This document shows, one piece after another, positions 47,201-55,426 of a DNA stretch of 64,000 bases. The notes under the pieces are model-generated. The model saw only the letters and a list, made by a program, of their open reading frames with translations, had not been told where the DNA came from and ran no database searches. The DNA is taken from the IMG/VR virus record IMGVR_UViG_3300005613_000015, positions 1 to 64,000 of that record; one strand, written 5' to 3'. Positions within the stretch are counted from its first letter, which is position 1. Every line of letters starts with the position of its first letter. The position numbers were made by a program, and so were the translations under genes. The DNA comes from a virus.

Positions 47201-48011
47201 CACTTCCCGTCTACATGCAGCTAACTTGCTTATAAACGGTACGAATCCGAAGACTGAGTGTGTAAATAATAACCTTCATGGACCTACTGGTCGTTGGTAC
47301 AATGGTGCTGCATGTGATTATTATGGGAAGTATGGATATGCTGCGTCTGCATTAAGTGCGGCAGGAATCGACACTGGTGGAGAGACTGGTGATGGTTTTA
47401 GAAACTTAGGGATTTTCCGACTAGTTGGCTCTCACCGTGGTTTCCTTAAAACTTACTCCGAAGTTGACTATGGCGGGATAGGCATTTTCTCTCAAACATT
47501 TGGAGGAGGCTCTCCTTTAGACCAGATTAACTGCCAAGGATATCAAACTATGTTTGATGCTGCGATTTACACATTTGGAGCAGAAGATGAAGTTTCTTAT
47601 CACTTAGGTCTTGAGCCTGGACTTACGCCAGGAACCGAGCCTGTATTTGGTCGTGGACTAGCAGGGTCTCCTAACATGCCAGGAAAAATGAATGGAGTGG
47701 TTACTCACGCTATGATGACAGAAGGTATTGGAATGCTTTGGGATGCAGGACAACTACACCCCTCATTCCCAGTCCCTCCATTACACTTGGATTGGCAGGG
47801 TTATATAAGAAATTGGGTTGATGAATCTGCGGCTAGTGTATTTGCAAATGCGCGTCATGGGGCAAATAAAAAAGTTAACTTACTTTCGATTTACCGCGCA
47901 ACTACAGACGCCTCTCAAGGTGGCGAAGGCAGAGATATGACCACAGGCTCGCCTACCTTTGGCGTTGGAGTTCGCTCATTAAATATGTTTGATTTAGATA
48001 GGCTTTTATAA
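44292..48011 (+). CDS. large tail fibre/adhesin, beta-helix type with poly-Thr linker (1239 aa)
   Basis: Paralogue of the next gene. N-terminal anchor: FYNWEQDNLPILDLETR (about 37-53), shared with the next two genes. Then LPVLIEICSFGDL-like and a long series of strand-turn repeats (NSNILLEDVAVCRM, NSVISASKGLVVYRI) typical of right-handed parallel beta-helices. A poly-Thr run (TTTTTTTT over about 18 residues, around 895-912) leads to a C-terminal domain with HGPTGRWYNGAACDYYGKYG and the closing GVGVRSLNMF. Probably a receptor-binding or polysaccharide-active spike; no catalytic residues assigned. One-base overlaps both sides. Confidence 0.65.
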   Translation: MVSFSSTLYEYFDVTGGDNNLSGYAFPEVHKHDASSFYNWEQDNLPILDLETRSDVLKQHLGLDTTLTGVTLTVSADALRSASSVGVYQTVQEALEVVPRRLRFPVLIEICSFGDLGELHLKDIQCEGDGALQISCRQYANSFLMKAASVSATPKYGPSATQTVALEMSGPSNQITTAIGNASSTKLGITCSSVDKWDRHARAFFSKWPNSQDEAQNIAFSVFPSPDNGSFSSTTANFFNLPAYDTRYDSTVLQDVNPREANGSGASLISSREALEVGDYGTVTLYGSYFSKVTIHNCSKIKLQGVCIDSGRGADFSFPNNLVHYCDTGLEVVNSNILLEDVAVCRMKKTGISAQNSVISASKGLVVYRIYDRTATQARSSNGTGILLVDSTLAYSTSSVNGDGLELRNISKCKTGLHAINSTVEGGFNNQTSNNFVTKLVFHGNEIGIKLEHSKYTPNARTEVFCNLEGIQAEQSIIEADTFSIDSNQGVGIYLDKSTYTYGKLIGTYYTDASNFSGGPAAASPKPAYTCDYNGVNLFVNNGSTVKYADGCTTVSSLGLWGGSVLEQGATNERPMSNHGQVNGKAQPCIIVSKNSSAEFAHLSVGASQTRQGVAGACVLAEKDSTVIFRGSGQSNTCLGGTGGVTTTTLKSLWTNAGVAAVDNSKVIFTGPTKIAGFGVGVLAQGRSKMSFGPPTTDYTTWLPDSTKFSLDASSNHSFLDIHSARACLVATDKSTIELMALGGSALDADNSVDMNQNYNSSAIFASATSGSYVRFSPNGFTERVNTTKAAGGAFDVFSRTAAAFADDAQSDVTTGGMCVRAIGSSQVNANLVNFKIDNALSNSLSGVCYNYDGNGCEFDDTITSGIVTSLTSNVCDLVSSCCTVVTTIASTTTTTTTTTTTTTTTTGITTITLPSTITFPPPPTEYNINAAITYNVDGASGGVDDFYTTQGGIEFSCVGTQIHLWNIADTSRLHAANLLINGTNPKTECVNNNLHGPTGRWYNGAACDYYGKYGYAASALSAAGIDTGGETGDGFRNLGIFRLVGSHRGFLKTYSEVDYGGIGIFSQTFGGGSPLDQINCQGYQTMFDAAIYTFGAEDEVSYHLGLEPGLTPGTEPVFGRGLAGSPNMPGKMNGVVTHAMMTEGIGMLWDAGQLHPSFPVPPLHLDWQGYIRNWVDESAASVFANARHGANKKVNLLSIYRATTDASQGGEGRDMTTGSPTFGVGVRSLNMFDLDRLL
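46964..47012 (+). repeat. Thr-coding tandem repeat (first fibre paralogue)
   Basis: About four copies of the 12-base unit ACAACCACAACT encoding Thr only, between the beta-helix and C-terminal domain. It forms a flexible linker and a possible recombination point with the longer array at 50668. Confidence 0.8.
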
Positions 48012-51000
48012 TGAACCGTCTGTTTGAGTATTATGAGGTTTCTGGAGGGTCAGATGTTATTACTTCTGGCTATCCTGACGTATTTCATTTTGACCCAAGT
48101 ACCTATTACAATTATACTACAGATAATTACTCTACAACAAGCCTTGAAGAGCGCTTTGATTATTTAGCGCAAGGGTTAGGGTTTCCCGGTACTTCTACAT
48201 ATTCAGGCATTACATACCTTATATCCTCGACAGCCACTCCCGATTCTGATTCTGGTATCTTTTCTAGCGTTCAAGATGCCGTCGATTTTCTACCTAGAAT
48301 ATTAGACTATCCTGTCAATATTGAAATTGCAGATTACGGTGCGTTAGGAGCGTTAAACCTTCAAGGGCTTCGCTGTGAAGGAGACGGTGCTATTCAAATT
48401 CATTGTCTTAACTATGCCTCCGATAACCAAGCAGTCGTCAGCGGTATCAGCGTGTATGGCGATATTAGCGCAGTAAGCTCCGTTAAATCTGATGTTATTC
48501 TTGATTCCCTTACAGGGATTACCGACTTCCGAACATCCACTTCGCTTTTTGATGCTACAAGCTGGAAGGATAATGGCAGGGCATTTGGGCAAGTAAGTCC
48601 CGATTCGCAGCACGAAACGCAGGTATTATCATTTGCTTCACAAGCGTCAGCCACTCAGTACGCATTTAGTTCCGCCTCTAACGTGTTTATTGTTGAGCAA
48701 TATACTCAATACTCGGCAACCTATGATAAGAGTCTGTCAATCGACGTAGACCCAGAGAATACTTCAGATAGTACAAAACTTCTTACAAACAGACGGGCTC
48801 CCGAAACTAGCGGTATTGCAACTGCTGTACTTTATGGCGCTTATTTCTCTTCAATTAATATTCAGGACTGTAACAAAGTTAAGTTAAAAGGGGTTTTAAT
48901 TGATGGGGTTGGAACAGATACGTTTGCAACATACGACGCTTCTGTTGGGCTGTTATTACGTAATTCAAATGTACTATTAGAAGATGTTGCCATAACACGA
49001 TGCAGCGATTACGGTCTTAAATCTCTCAACAGTAAAATTAGCGTTACGAAATCATTTATCGTTAATCGTGTTTTTGAGAAATCTTCCGATACCGTTACAG
49101 AGGTATATGGAACAAGGGGATACGGCGTTTATCTTAAAAACTCAAATTTAATTTTCGATACGAGTTCAATAGATTACTCAGGCCGTTATATCCGTATAAT
49201 TACCGGAGGGTGTAGGTACGGTATTTATGCGGATAATTCCTACATTTTAGGAGGGTCACGTTCTACACAGACTGGACTCACTATTATTAAGAATGCAGGA
49301 GGCTCTGACACAAGAACTACCCACTTGCAGTCTAGCCGTAATTTGGTAGGATTTGAGCTTATTAATAGCTTCTTTGATTTCGAAGGTCGGCTTGATTCCT
49401 TTCTGAATATTCAAGGGTTTAATGCAGCAAACTCTCATATTTCTATTCCACAGTTTAGTATAGATGATAATGAAGAACATGGAATTAATTTAGACCATTC
49501 AGTTTTATACTACGGAAAGTATTCTGATTTCGTCTACGACAACGGGGGTGTGAGCAGTAATACATATGGAATCCCTTTCTTTCATAACGATTTTAATGGG
49601 ATAAACCTCATCGCCCGAAATAATTCTGTTGTCGATGTTCACCCATCTGTTAAATCATATCCTAAAGTAGGTGCTTGGGGAGGCAATACCGCTCTAAGCG
49701 CTGGAGAGACCGAGGTATCTGCAAATAGTATAGGTAGAAACTTTGGTGTTCGCGTTGGGGGTGTAATGGAGCCTTCTATAATTATTGATAATAACTCTTC
49801 TGCAAAACTCACTAGATTAGGGTATACCGGAGATGTTGGCGATTATGTTCGCCGTGGCGCGTGTGCTTTGGTAACAAAAAACTCTTCTTTACAGTTGTAC
49901 GGGTTTGGAGAGCAAAGAACTGTCATAACCTCCAACGGTAGTTTTGCATCTGATGACGCAAAACGTAAGAAAGCTTGGTCCTCGACGGCATTTTTAGTTT
50001 CTGATAATTCTCGCCTTTCTTTTCACGGTCCTGTGAAAATTTCTAGGTATGGAGTGAACGCAGTATGTGATAACGGCTCCGAAGTATATTTTGGTATTCC
50101 AGAAGACGAAGGGCGGGCTTCTATTGCAACCATAAAATATGGTTTAGAAACAAGTTCAAACCATACTCAAGCAGACCTACATTCAGTTCGAGCATGTCTT
50201 GTTGCAAACGATAGCTCAAGAATTAGATTCTATGGAATGGGTGCATCAAGCCTAGATGACACTTCTATCCACACTGAGGGAGATGTTCTCGATAAATATT
50301 CAAAAGGCGGGTATCTACAGTTCTACCCAAATGGATTTACTAGTGAACTTTCAACGGTTGTCGCGATTGCTCAAGGTACTGATATTGATAGATGGACGCG
50401 CACGACGAGTTTGGATGGAGGTAATTTAGAGCTGCACCCTTCTGGAAGTACGGGAGGTATGTGTGTTCGGGCGGCAAACAACAGTGATGTTATCGTAGAT
50501 TCTGTCAACTTTAGATTCGGGATGGATGCTTCCAGCGTATCCGGAACTTTCTACAACTGGCACGGTACTGGCTCAGAGTTTATTGATAGTTTAGATTATT
50601 ATTCTGAGCTATCGCAAACGACAGAAACTTGTTGGATTGCGAAGCTTTGTTGTGAGTGCGCCGCGCCCACTACTTCAACCACAACTACAACCACAACTAC
50701 AACCACAACTACAACCACAACTACAACCACTACTTCAACCACTACTTCAACCACAACTACAACCACTACTTCAACCACAACTACAACCACTACTTCAACC
50801 ACTACTTCAACCACAACTACAACCACTACTTCAACCACTACTTCAACCACAACTACAACCACTACTTCAACCACAACTACAACCACTACTTCAACCACTA
50901 CTCCAAGCACCATCAGTACAGCCCCGCCGCCTAGCACTATTACTATTAACCCTCCTTTCGACCCTTGGGAAGACCAACGTGCGGCTATTCCTGGAAATGC

Positions 51001-51922
51001 TTTTGATGGCGGTGGAGAGGCAATAGTCTTGAATGATGAGTTCACTTTTAGTTCTTTTGGAACAAAAATTCATATATGGAATATTTGTGATACCTCTCGG
51101 ATACGAGTTAGTAATGTACTATTAAACTCACAAGACCCTTTTAGAAACTCGGTAAATAACGACTATCACGGCCCGACAGGTCGATGGTATAATGGCGCAG
51201 CCTGTGATTATTACGGAAAATACGGATATGCCGCGCATAATAAGTATGAAGTACCTGGATTTCAAAACCAGGGTGTTTTCCGATTAATTGTTGGGGGTGA
51301 CGGACATCTAAAAACTTTAGAGGAGGCTGAGTATATTGATTTTGATACGTACGGCACTTCTGTTAGTTCAGTTGCACAGCTTACTGCTGGGTATGGCTCT
51401 CCTTATGACCAAGTAAATGGTCAAGGATATCAAATGCCTTCTGATATTGCTTATACAGTAAGTGACCTTACCTATGAAGCCTCTATCGGTGAAAATGATA
51501 TTGTAGACACTACAGGGGGTCCTCAATGGGCAAACCAAGCTGTTACAGGCGTTGTCCACGCATACGGACGAGGACTTGCAGGGTACTATACGCTTCCAGG
51601 GCAAAATAATGGAATGTGGACTGGGGCTATTATGTCCGAAGGAAATCTTCTTAGATTTCAACACGGACAACTCCACCCTTCGTTTACACCGCCCCCACTG
51701 CGAATGAAGTGGTTTGGATTTTTGGATAATCACTTTGATGAATCCGCTGCATCACTATTTGCAAACGCACGACACGCAGCAAATAAAAAGGTTAACTTAG
51801 TTTCAATTTATAAACCAGTAACATCTGTTGGGGGTGCTGGTCGAGATGTAAATATTGCTGGCGCGTCTTTCGGAGTAGGCGTTAGGTCCCTAGATATATT
51901 TGAACTTACTCAGTTAGTATAA
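48011..51922 (+). CDS. large tail fibre/adhesin, second paralogue, long Thr/Ser linker (1303 aa)
   Basis: Same plan as the preceding gene: N-terminal anchor (YYNYTTDNYSTTSLEER), a beta-helix body (KLKGVLIDG, NSNVLLEDVAITRC), a Thr/Ser-only linker, and the C-terminal HGPTGRWYNGAACDYYGKYGY domain ending FGVGVRSLDIFELTQLV. The linker is about 80 residues, mostly TTTT with single Ser, far longer than in the paralogue. Bacteria and phages often glycosylate such mucin-like stretches. Probably arose by duplication next to its relative, then diverged in the beta-helix. Overlaps neighbours by one base. Confidence 0.65.
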   Translation: MNRLFEYYEVSGGSDVITSGYPDVFHFDPSTYYNYTTDNYSTTSLEERFDYLAQGLGFPGTSTYSGITYLISSTATPDSDSGIFSSVQDAVDFLPRILDYPVNIEIADYGALGALNLQGLRCEGDGAIQIHCLNYASDNQAVVSGISVYGDISAVSSVKSDVILDSLTGITDFRTSTSLFDATSWKDNGRAFGQVSPDSQHETQVLSFASQASATQYAFSSASNVFIVEQYTQYSATYDKSLSIDVDPENTSDSTKLLTNRRAPETSGIATAVLYGAYFSSINIQDCNKVKLKGVLIDGVGTDTFATYDASVGLLLRNSNVLLEDVAITRCSDYGLKSLNSKISVTKSFIVNRVFEKSSDTVTEVYGTRGYGVYLKNSNLIFDTSSIDYSGRYIRIITGGCRYGIYADNSYILGGSRSTQTGLTIIKNAGGSDTRTTHLQSSRNLVGFELINSFFDFEGRLDSFLNIQGFNAANSHISIPQFSIDDNEEHGINLDHSVLYYGKYSDFVYDNGGVSSNTYGIPFFHNDFNGINLIARNNSVVDVHPSVKSYPKVGAWGGNTALSAGETEVSANSIGRNFGVRVGGVMEPSIIIDNNSSAKLTRLGYTGDVGDYVRRGACALVTKNSSLQLYGFGEQRTVITSNGSFASDDAKRKKAWSSTAFLVSDNSRLSFHGPVKISRYGVNAVCDNGSEVYFGIPEDEGRASIATIKYGLETSSNHTQADLHSVRACLVANDSSRIRFYGMGASSLDDTSIHTEGDVLDKYSKGGYLQFYPNGFTSELSTVVAIAQGTDIDRWTRTTSLDGGNLELHPSGSTGGMCVRAANNSDVIVDSVNFRFGMDASSVSGTFYNWHGTGSEFIDSLDYYSELSQTTETCWIAKLCCECAAPTTSTTTTTTTTTTTTTTTTTTTSTTTSTTTTTTTSTTTTTTTSTTTSTTTTTTTSTTTSTTTTTTTSTTTTTTTSTTTPSTISTAPPPSTITINPPFDPWEDQRAAIPGNAFDGGGEAIVLNDEFTFSSFGTKIHIWNICDTSRIRVSNVLLNSQDPFRNSVNNDYHGPTGRWYNGAACDYYGKYGYAAHNKYEVPGFQNQGVFRLIVGGDGHLKTLEEAEYIDFDTYGTSVSSVAQLTAGYGSPYDQVNGQGYQMPSDIAYTVSDLTYEASIGENDIVDTTGGPQWANQAVTGVVHAYGRGLAGYYTLPGQNNGMWTGAIMSEGNLLRFQHGQLHPSFTPPPLRMKWFGFLDNHFDESAASLFANARHAANKKVNLVSIYKPVTSVGGAGRDVNIAGASFGVGVRSLDIFELTQLV
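50668..50910 (+). repeat. Thr/Ser-coding tandem repeat (second fibre paralogue)
   Basis: About 240 bases built from the 12-mers ACAACCACAACT and ACAACCACTACT plus TTCAACC units, in frame throughout. The order of units shows blocks repeated within blocks, a sign of slippage or unequal exchange. It encodes the Thr/Ser linker. Confidence 0.88.
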
Positions 51923-53610
51923 TGACGAACATTAATAAGAACATACGGTTTTATCAACCAAACGACCCTTACTATTATCAGGTCGATAATTTACCGTTGG
52001 TAGACTTACTCAATAACGATATCACACTAGAAAATAGGCTTTCAGAACTTGAGCAGTCTGTTAATGCGGTTATTACTGGAGGGACTCAAGGAACAATTAC
52101 TTTAGGTTCTATAAGCGATTTAAAAGCTTATGTGGAGCCTTTGGATGGAGACATTGATAACTTTGGACGTATTTACGTTCGGCCAGGTAAGTTTAATTGT
52201 CGTATGCAGTTACCCGCAACCAGAGAAAGCGGTTGGCGAATGATGCGTGATGACGATAACTTTTTTAATAACACAAACTTCAACGGTACTGGAGGTTTGA
52301 TTTCTACTAACACCGAAGCGGATTTTGTTAGAGAAACGAAAGGTTTAGCACGTACAGCAATTGTTGAGTTCTACCAAACATCTACAGGAACCGACAAATT
52401 TATTGAAGTTCCTAGTTTTGATGCTTCCGAATTTAATAGTGCATCACCTCCCGCAGAGCGCTTAGACCTTATTTATATTAAGGGTTCTAAATCCCTAGAC
52501 ACTCGGTATGAATCCACAAATATCCCAGAGGCTTCTCTCGGTATTATTAGAGGCGCTTATTTCAGAACCGATGCTGCTGCGGGCTTGAAAGGTAACGGTC
52601 CTAGATTCGATAACCCTGTAGCTCGTCTATCGGGAAAAGTGACAGGAATGTCGAATGCTCAAATCCCAGCGGGAACTAACCTGCCTAACTTTGGCTCGGT
52701 GCCGTTGCCTGACGACTTAGTAAATTTTGCCTGGCACAAAACTACGCTAGACACGCTTGATAGTACGTTGATGAATCAGCAGGTAGAAACACAAGCTGCT
52801 TTCTGTCTGCCTGTAGCCTATGTTCGTGTACCCGCAGGGTATACCCAAGGACAGTCTATTGACCCTTCCAATGTAGTTGATATCCGTCCTTTCTTTCGTA
52901 CAGCGGAGCTTACATATAATGAACGGGCTGCTATTGCGAGCGCGGTTAGGCCAAACGGTAGTAATCCGTTTGTTACTCGAACTGCTCTCGATGCTGAGTT
53001 AGCTGCCTTAACAAACGGCTCAAGCGAGAATTCAAACCGAATTGAAATTTTAACAGGACAAGTGGAAGTTGTTCAGGTAGAGGTTAATGATATTAAAAAC
53101 GACCTTTATGGGACTGGAACTTTAGAAACCCCCACTAGCAAAAATTTTGAAGGTCGGATTATAAACCTTGAGGCGGGGTCTACAGGCGGCGGAGGTTCGG
53201 GGGCAGGGCATAAAGTTCACATGTTTTCATTTCCTGTTGCGATTGCAGGAGGTTCAACAGCTATTTTCGGAACAAATTTTCCGGCTTATCATAGTATTGG
53301 GCCACTAGTTTTACCCTCTCACCAAAATAAAGTAGTTGCTGGATTATTTACAGTAAGGTCGGAGCCTTTAGCTGGTTTAGCACAATCTCTTGCGTTACGT
53401 ATTGGAGCAACCTCTACAGATTTTCTAATATCCGAAGCTATAGCTATCCCAAACATGTCTTTCCAACCAAAACACTACCACTCCTTTCAGTGTGCGGTGG
53501 ATGAAGGTGGTTCAGGCTCTTCTTATTATGCTGTTTTCCGCACAACAACGGCAGGCGTAGACGGGCATGTGTTTACATTGTGGTGTACTGGGTATATTTA
53601 TGAAGGCTAA
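51922..53610 (+). CDS. tail/baseplate protein with shared fibre anchor (562 aa)
   Basis: N-terminal DPYYYQVDNLPLVDLLNND, the same anchor phrase (xYYxxxxDNLPLxDL) as the two adhesins upstream, so it probably sits at the same site or connects to them. The middle contains a bacterial/phage fold with RIYVRPGKFNCRM and DASEFNSASPPAERLDLIYI. The C-terminal 110 residues after a Gly-rich hinge (GSTGGGGSGAG) form a beta-rich head-like domain (FPVAIAGGSTAIFGTNF, YAVFRTTTAG). Baseplate wedge or short-fibre role inferred; it may correspond to a gp10/gp12-type protein. The next gene starts inside its last codons. Confidence 0.5.
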   Translation: MTNINKNIRFYQPNDPYYYQVDNLPLVDLLNNDITLENRLSELEQSVNAVITGGTQGTITLGSISDLKAYVEPLDGDIDNFGRIYVRPGKFNCRMQLPATRESGWRMMRDDDNFFNNTNFNGTGGLISTNTEADFVRETKGLARTAIVEFYQTSTGTDKFIEVPSFDASEFNSASPPAERLDLIYIKGSKSLDTRYESTNIPEASLGIIRGAYFRTDAAAGLKGNGPRFDNPVARLSGKVTGMSNAQIPAGTNLPNFGSVPLPDDLVNFAWHKTTLDTLDSTLMNQQVETQAAFCLPVAYVRVPAGYTQGQSIDPSNVVDIRPFFRTAELTYNERAAIASAVRPNGSNPFVTRTALDAELAALTNGSSENSNRIEILTGQVEVVQVEVNDIKNDLYGTGTLETPTSKNFEGRIINLEAGSTGGGGSGAGHKVHMFSFPVAIAGGSTAIFGTNFPAYHSIGPLVLPSHQNKVVAGLFTVRSEPLAGLAQSLALRIGATSTDFLISEAIAIPNMSFQPKHYHSFQCAVDEGGSGSSYYAVFRTTTAGVDGHVFTLWCTGYIYEG

Positions 53611-54046
53611 GTTTCTGCTACTTTCTTTTCTGCTTTTATCAAGCTGTTCATCTCTTAGAACTATAGGGTTCGCAGCGGGAGGCGCGGCTGGAGGAGCATT
53701 ACTTGGTCCTGGGGGTGCTGCTGCTGGTGCTGCTGTTGGCGTGGCGGGGTCTGAACTTCTTGAAAAGGATAGCGTAGAAAAGGAACTTCAAGAAGCTAGA
53801 GCCACTGTTCCTAAATCAACAGGCGAATCTTTTATTGATAGCACTACTGATTTATTACATACCGTGGGTTGGTGGTATTTGATTATCTTTATCCTCATAC
53901 CTCTACTTACAAAGAAAGGTAGGAGTTGGATTGCTAATTTAGCTACTCTTCATAATACAGCAACTAAAAAAGACGTTGATGAATATTCTTCACGACTAAA
54001 TAAACTAGAGGGAATGATTTCCTCGTTACAGGATATAAAAAAATGA
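53600..54046 (+). CDS. lipoprotein with glycine zipper and membrane span (148 aa)
   Basis: N-terminal signal MKAKFLLLSFLLLSSC with a lipobox (LSSC, Cys about 16), then a glycine-zipper stretch (GFAAGGAAGGALLGPGG) and a second hydrophobic span (WWYLIIFILIPLL, about 86-98), ending in a short coiled coil (DEYSSRLNKLEGMISSLQDI). It could be a spanin-type or holin-like lysis protein or a membrane anchor. A longer frame begins at 53567, but the ATG at 53600 inside the preceding stop codons gives a proper signal. Next gene overlaps by four bases (ATGA). Confidence 0.6.
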   Translation: MKAKFLLLSFLLLSSCSSLRTIGFAAGGAAGGALLGPGGAAAGAAVGVAGSELLEKDSVEKELQEARATVPKSTGESFIDSTTDLLHTVGWWYLIIFILIPLLTKKGRSWIANLATLHNTATKKDVDEYSSRLNKLEGMISSLQDIKK

Positions 54047-54582
54047 AGTACTTAAACAATGAGTCGCAGTTCACTCGTATTTCTGATGACCATGCTCGCG
54101 CTATGATGGAGAGCCTTGGTTACACCATTCCCTCGCAAGAAGAACAAAAGCCTGAGCAGGTTCACGTTGATGTTTATGCTTTCGGGGACCACCGCTTTGC
54201 TCTTAGCGAAGAAGTTGTCGAAGCTACGGATGGGCACTACATTCGTCTTGATGAACTTGATGAGAACTTTACTGTTCAGCTTGACGAGAGCGGTGAAGAA
54301 ATTCTTATCGAAGCTGTCATGTTCGATGACGGTGATTACATTCTAGAAGGCGTTTATGAGGACGAAGAAGGTAATCTCTTTGCTCGAATGATTTCTGAGG
54401 CTGACCTTGTTGACGAAGACGAAGACGATACTGACGACGAAGAAGTTGACGAGGCGATGGATAAAGAAGAGATGATGGCTAAGATGAAAGACAAGGCCAA
54501 AAAAACTAAGAAGAAAAAGTCTGCCGCTAAAAAGTCCGATATGGAAGACGAGTCCTGCGAGGACGAAGAAGAAATGGAGTGA
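54043..54582 (+). CDS. prohead core-type acidic protein (179 aa)
   Basis: Acidic throughout, with two strand-rich segments (HVDVYAFGDHRFAL, HYIRLDELDENFTV) and then a very acidic Asp/Glu run followed by a Lys-rich helix (KDKAKKTKKKKSAAKK) and an acidic end. Such charge patterns are usual for internal prohead core proteins of T4-like phages (the gp67/gp68 class), and the gene lies just upstream of the protease and scaffold. Assignment is by composition and place, not by homology. Confidence 0.5.
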   Translation: MKYLNNESQFTRISDDHARAMMESLGYTIPSQEEQKPEQVHVDVYAFGDHRFALSEEVVEATDGHYIRLDELDENFTVQLDESGEEILIEAVMFDDGDYILEGVYEDEEGNLFARMISEADLVDEDEDDTDDEEVDEAMDKEEMMAKMKDKAKKTKKKKSAAKKSDMEDESCEDEEEME

Positions 54583-54586
54583 AGTG

Positions 54587-55426
54587 ATGGAAAAGAGTAT
54601 CATGTCTTTAGCTGATGATATTCTTGGAGGCGCTCTTACTAGCCCTGCCAAGGCCAAATCAGCGGTTTCAAACCCTTACAACGAGCCTGAACTTCCTGAA
54701 GTTTTGGACGAGCAACGCGAGAGTATAATTATGGAATCTATAAACGAAAAACTTGGTCCTGAGCTTAAGAAGTTTGCAAAAAAAACTTCGCGAGACCATT
54801 ACCCTGGTGATAAAGGTGTGGAGACTAGAATTGACCCGAGCGCAAGGAAGGCCAGCCTGTCTGCGAAGGCAAAGTCAAAGTTAAGTCGCCATGACGTACG
54901 CAAAACATCCAGAGATGATGAAGCAACTTCGTGGGCAGTTGACCGTAGAACGGATAGACAAAAAGCTAATTGGCAAGCTACCCGCGACAGTCAGAAGGCG
55001 CACCGTCAAGCTCGCGGTGTACAAACTCGCGGTGCCAAACCCTCCGCAACGGGTGTTGATAAAGAGGCTTTGCTGAAGAAGAAGCGTGAGGCTGAAGAAA
55101 AACGTAGGCGCTCTCAAGGTATTCAGGCACGTAAGCCTGGAATGGAAAACTCTAACCTTCAAATCTTACTTCAAGCCCGTGACATTCTTCGTGAAATGAC
55201 TTCCGTAGGTGCTATCGGTACTGGCCCTCAAATGACAGCTTCCCGTGCATACAGCACTCATGGAGCGAACATGGGCAAAGATACAGTACCCGTAAAGCCC
55301 GTAGATAAGTCCATGCGCAAGGTTGAGAAGGGTAAGGCATCAAAGAAAAAAGCTAAGAAGGTAAAGAAGGAGTCCTTTGAGCTATTCTTAGACCGTATTC
55401 TTAATGAACACTTAGGAGACAAGTAA
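54587..55426 (+). CDS. unknown basic prohead-region protein (279 aa)
   Basis: Basic, mostly helical/disordered: starts MEKSIMSLADDILGGALTS, then a Lys/Arg/Ala-rich centre (RKASLSAKAKSKLSRHDVRKT, RQKANWQATRDSQKAHRQA) and a Lys-rich C-terminus (KVEKGKASKKKAKKVKK) ending in a helix (SFELFLDRILNEHL). It may be an internal head protein or scaffold partner that binds DNA; inference. An ATG at 54602 is an alternative start. One-base overlap with the protease gene. Confidence 0.5.
   Translation: MEKSIMSLADDILGGALTSPAKAKSAVSNPYNEPELPEVLDEQRESIIMESINEKLGPELKKFAKKTSRDHYPGDKGVETRIDPSARKASLSAKAKSKLSRHDVRKTSRDDEATSWAVDRRTDRQKANWQATRDSQKAHRQARGVQTRGAKPSATGVDKEALLKKKREAEEKRRRSQGIQARKPGMENSNLQILLQARDILREMTSVGAIGTGPQMTASRAYSTHGANMGKDTVPVKPVDKSMRKVEKGKASKKKAKKVKKESFELFLDRILNEHLGDK

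Noticed and set aside
50599-51045. Minus-strand frame of Val/Glu repeats and plus-strand LQPQLQP / NHYNHN frames over the Thr-coding array
   Set aside because: They are shadows of the in-frame Thr/Ser repeat of the adhesin gene; a 12-base repeat keeps all frames open and there is no promoter or ribosome site.
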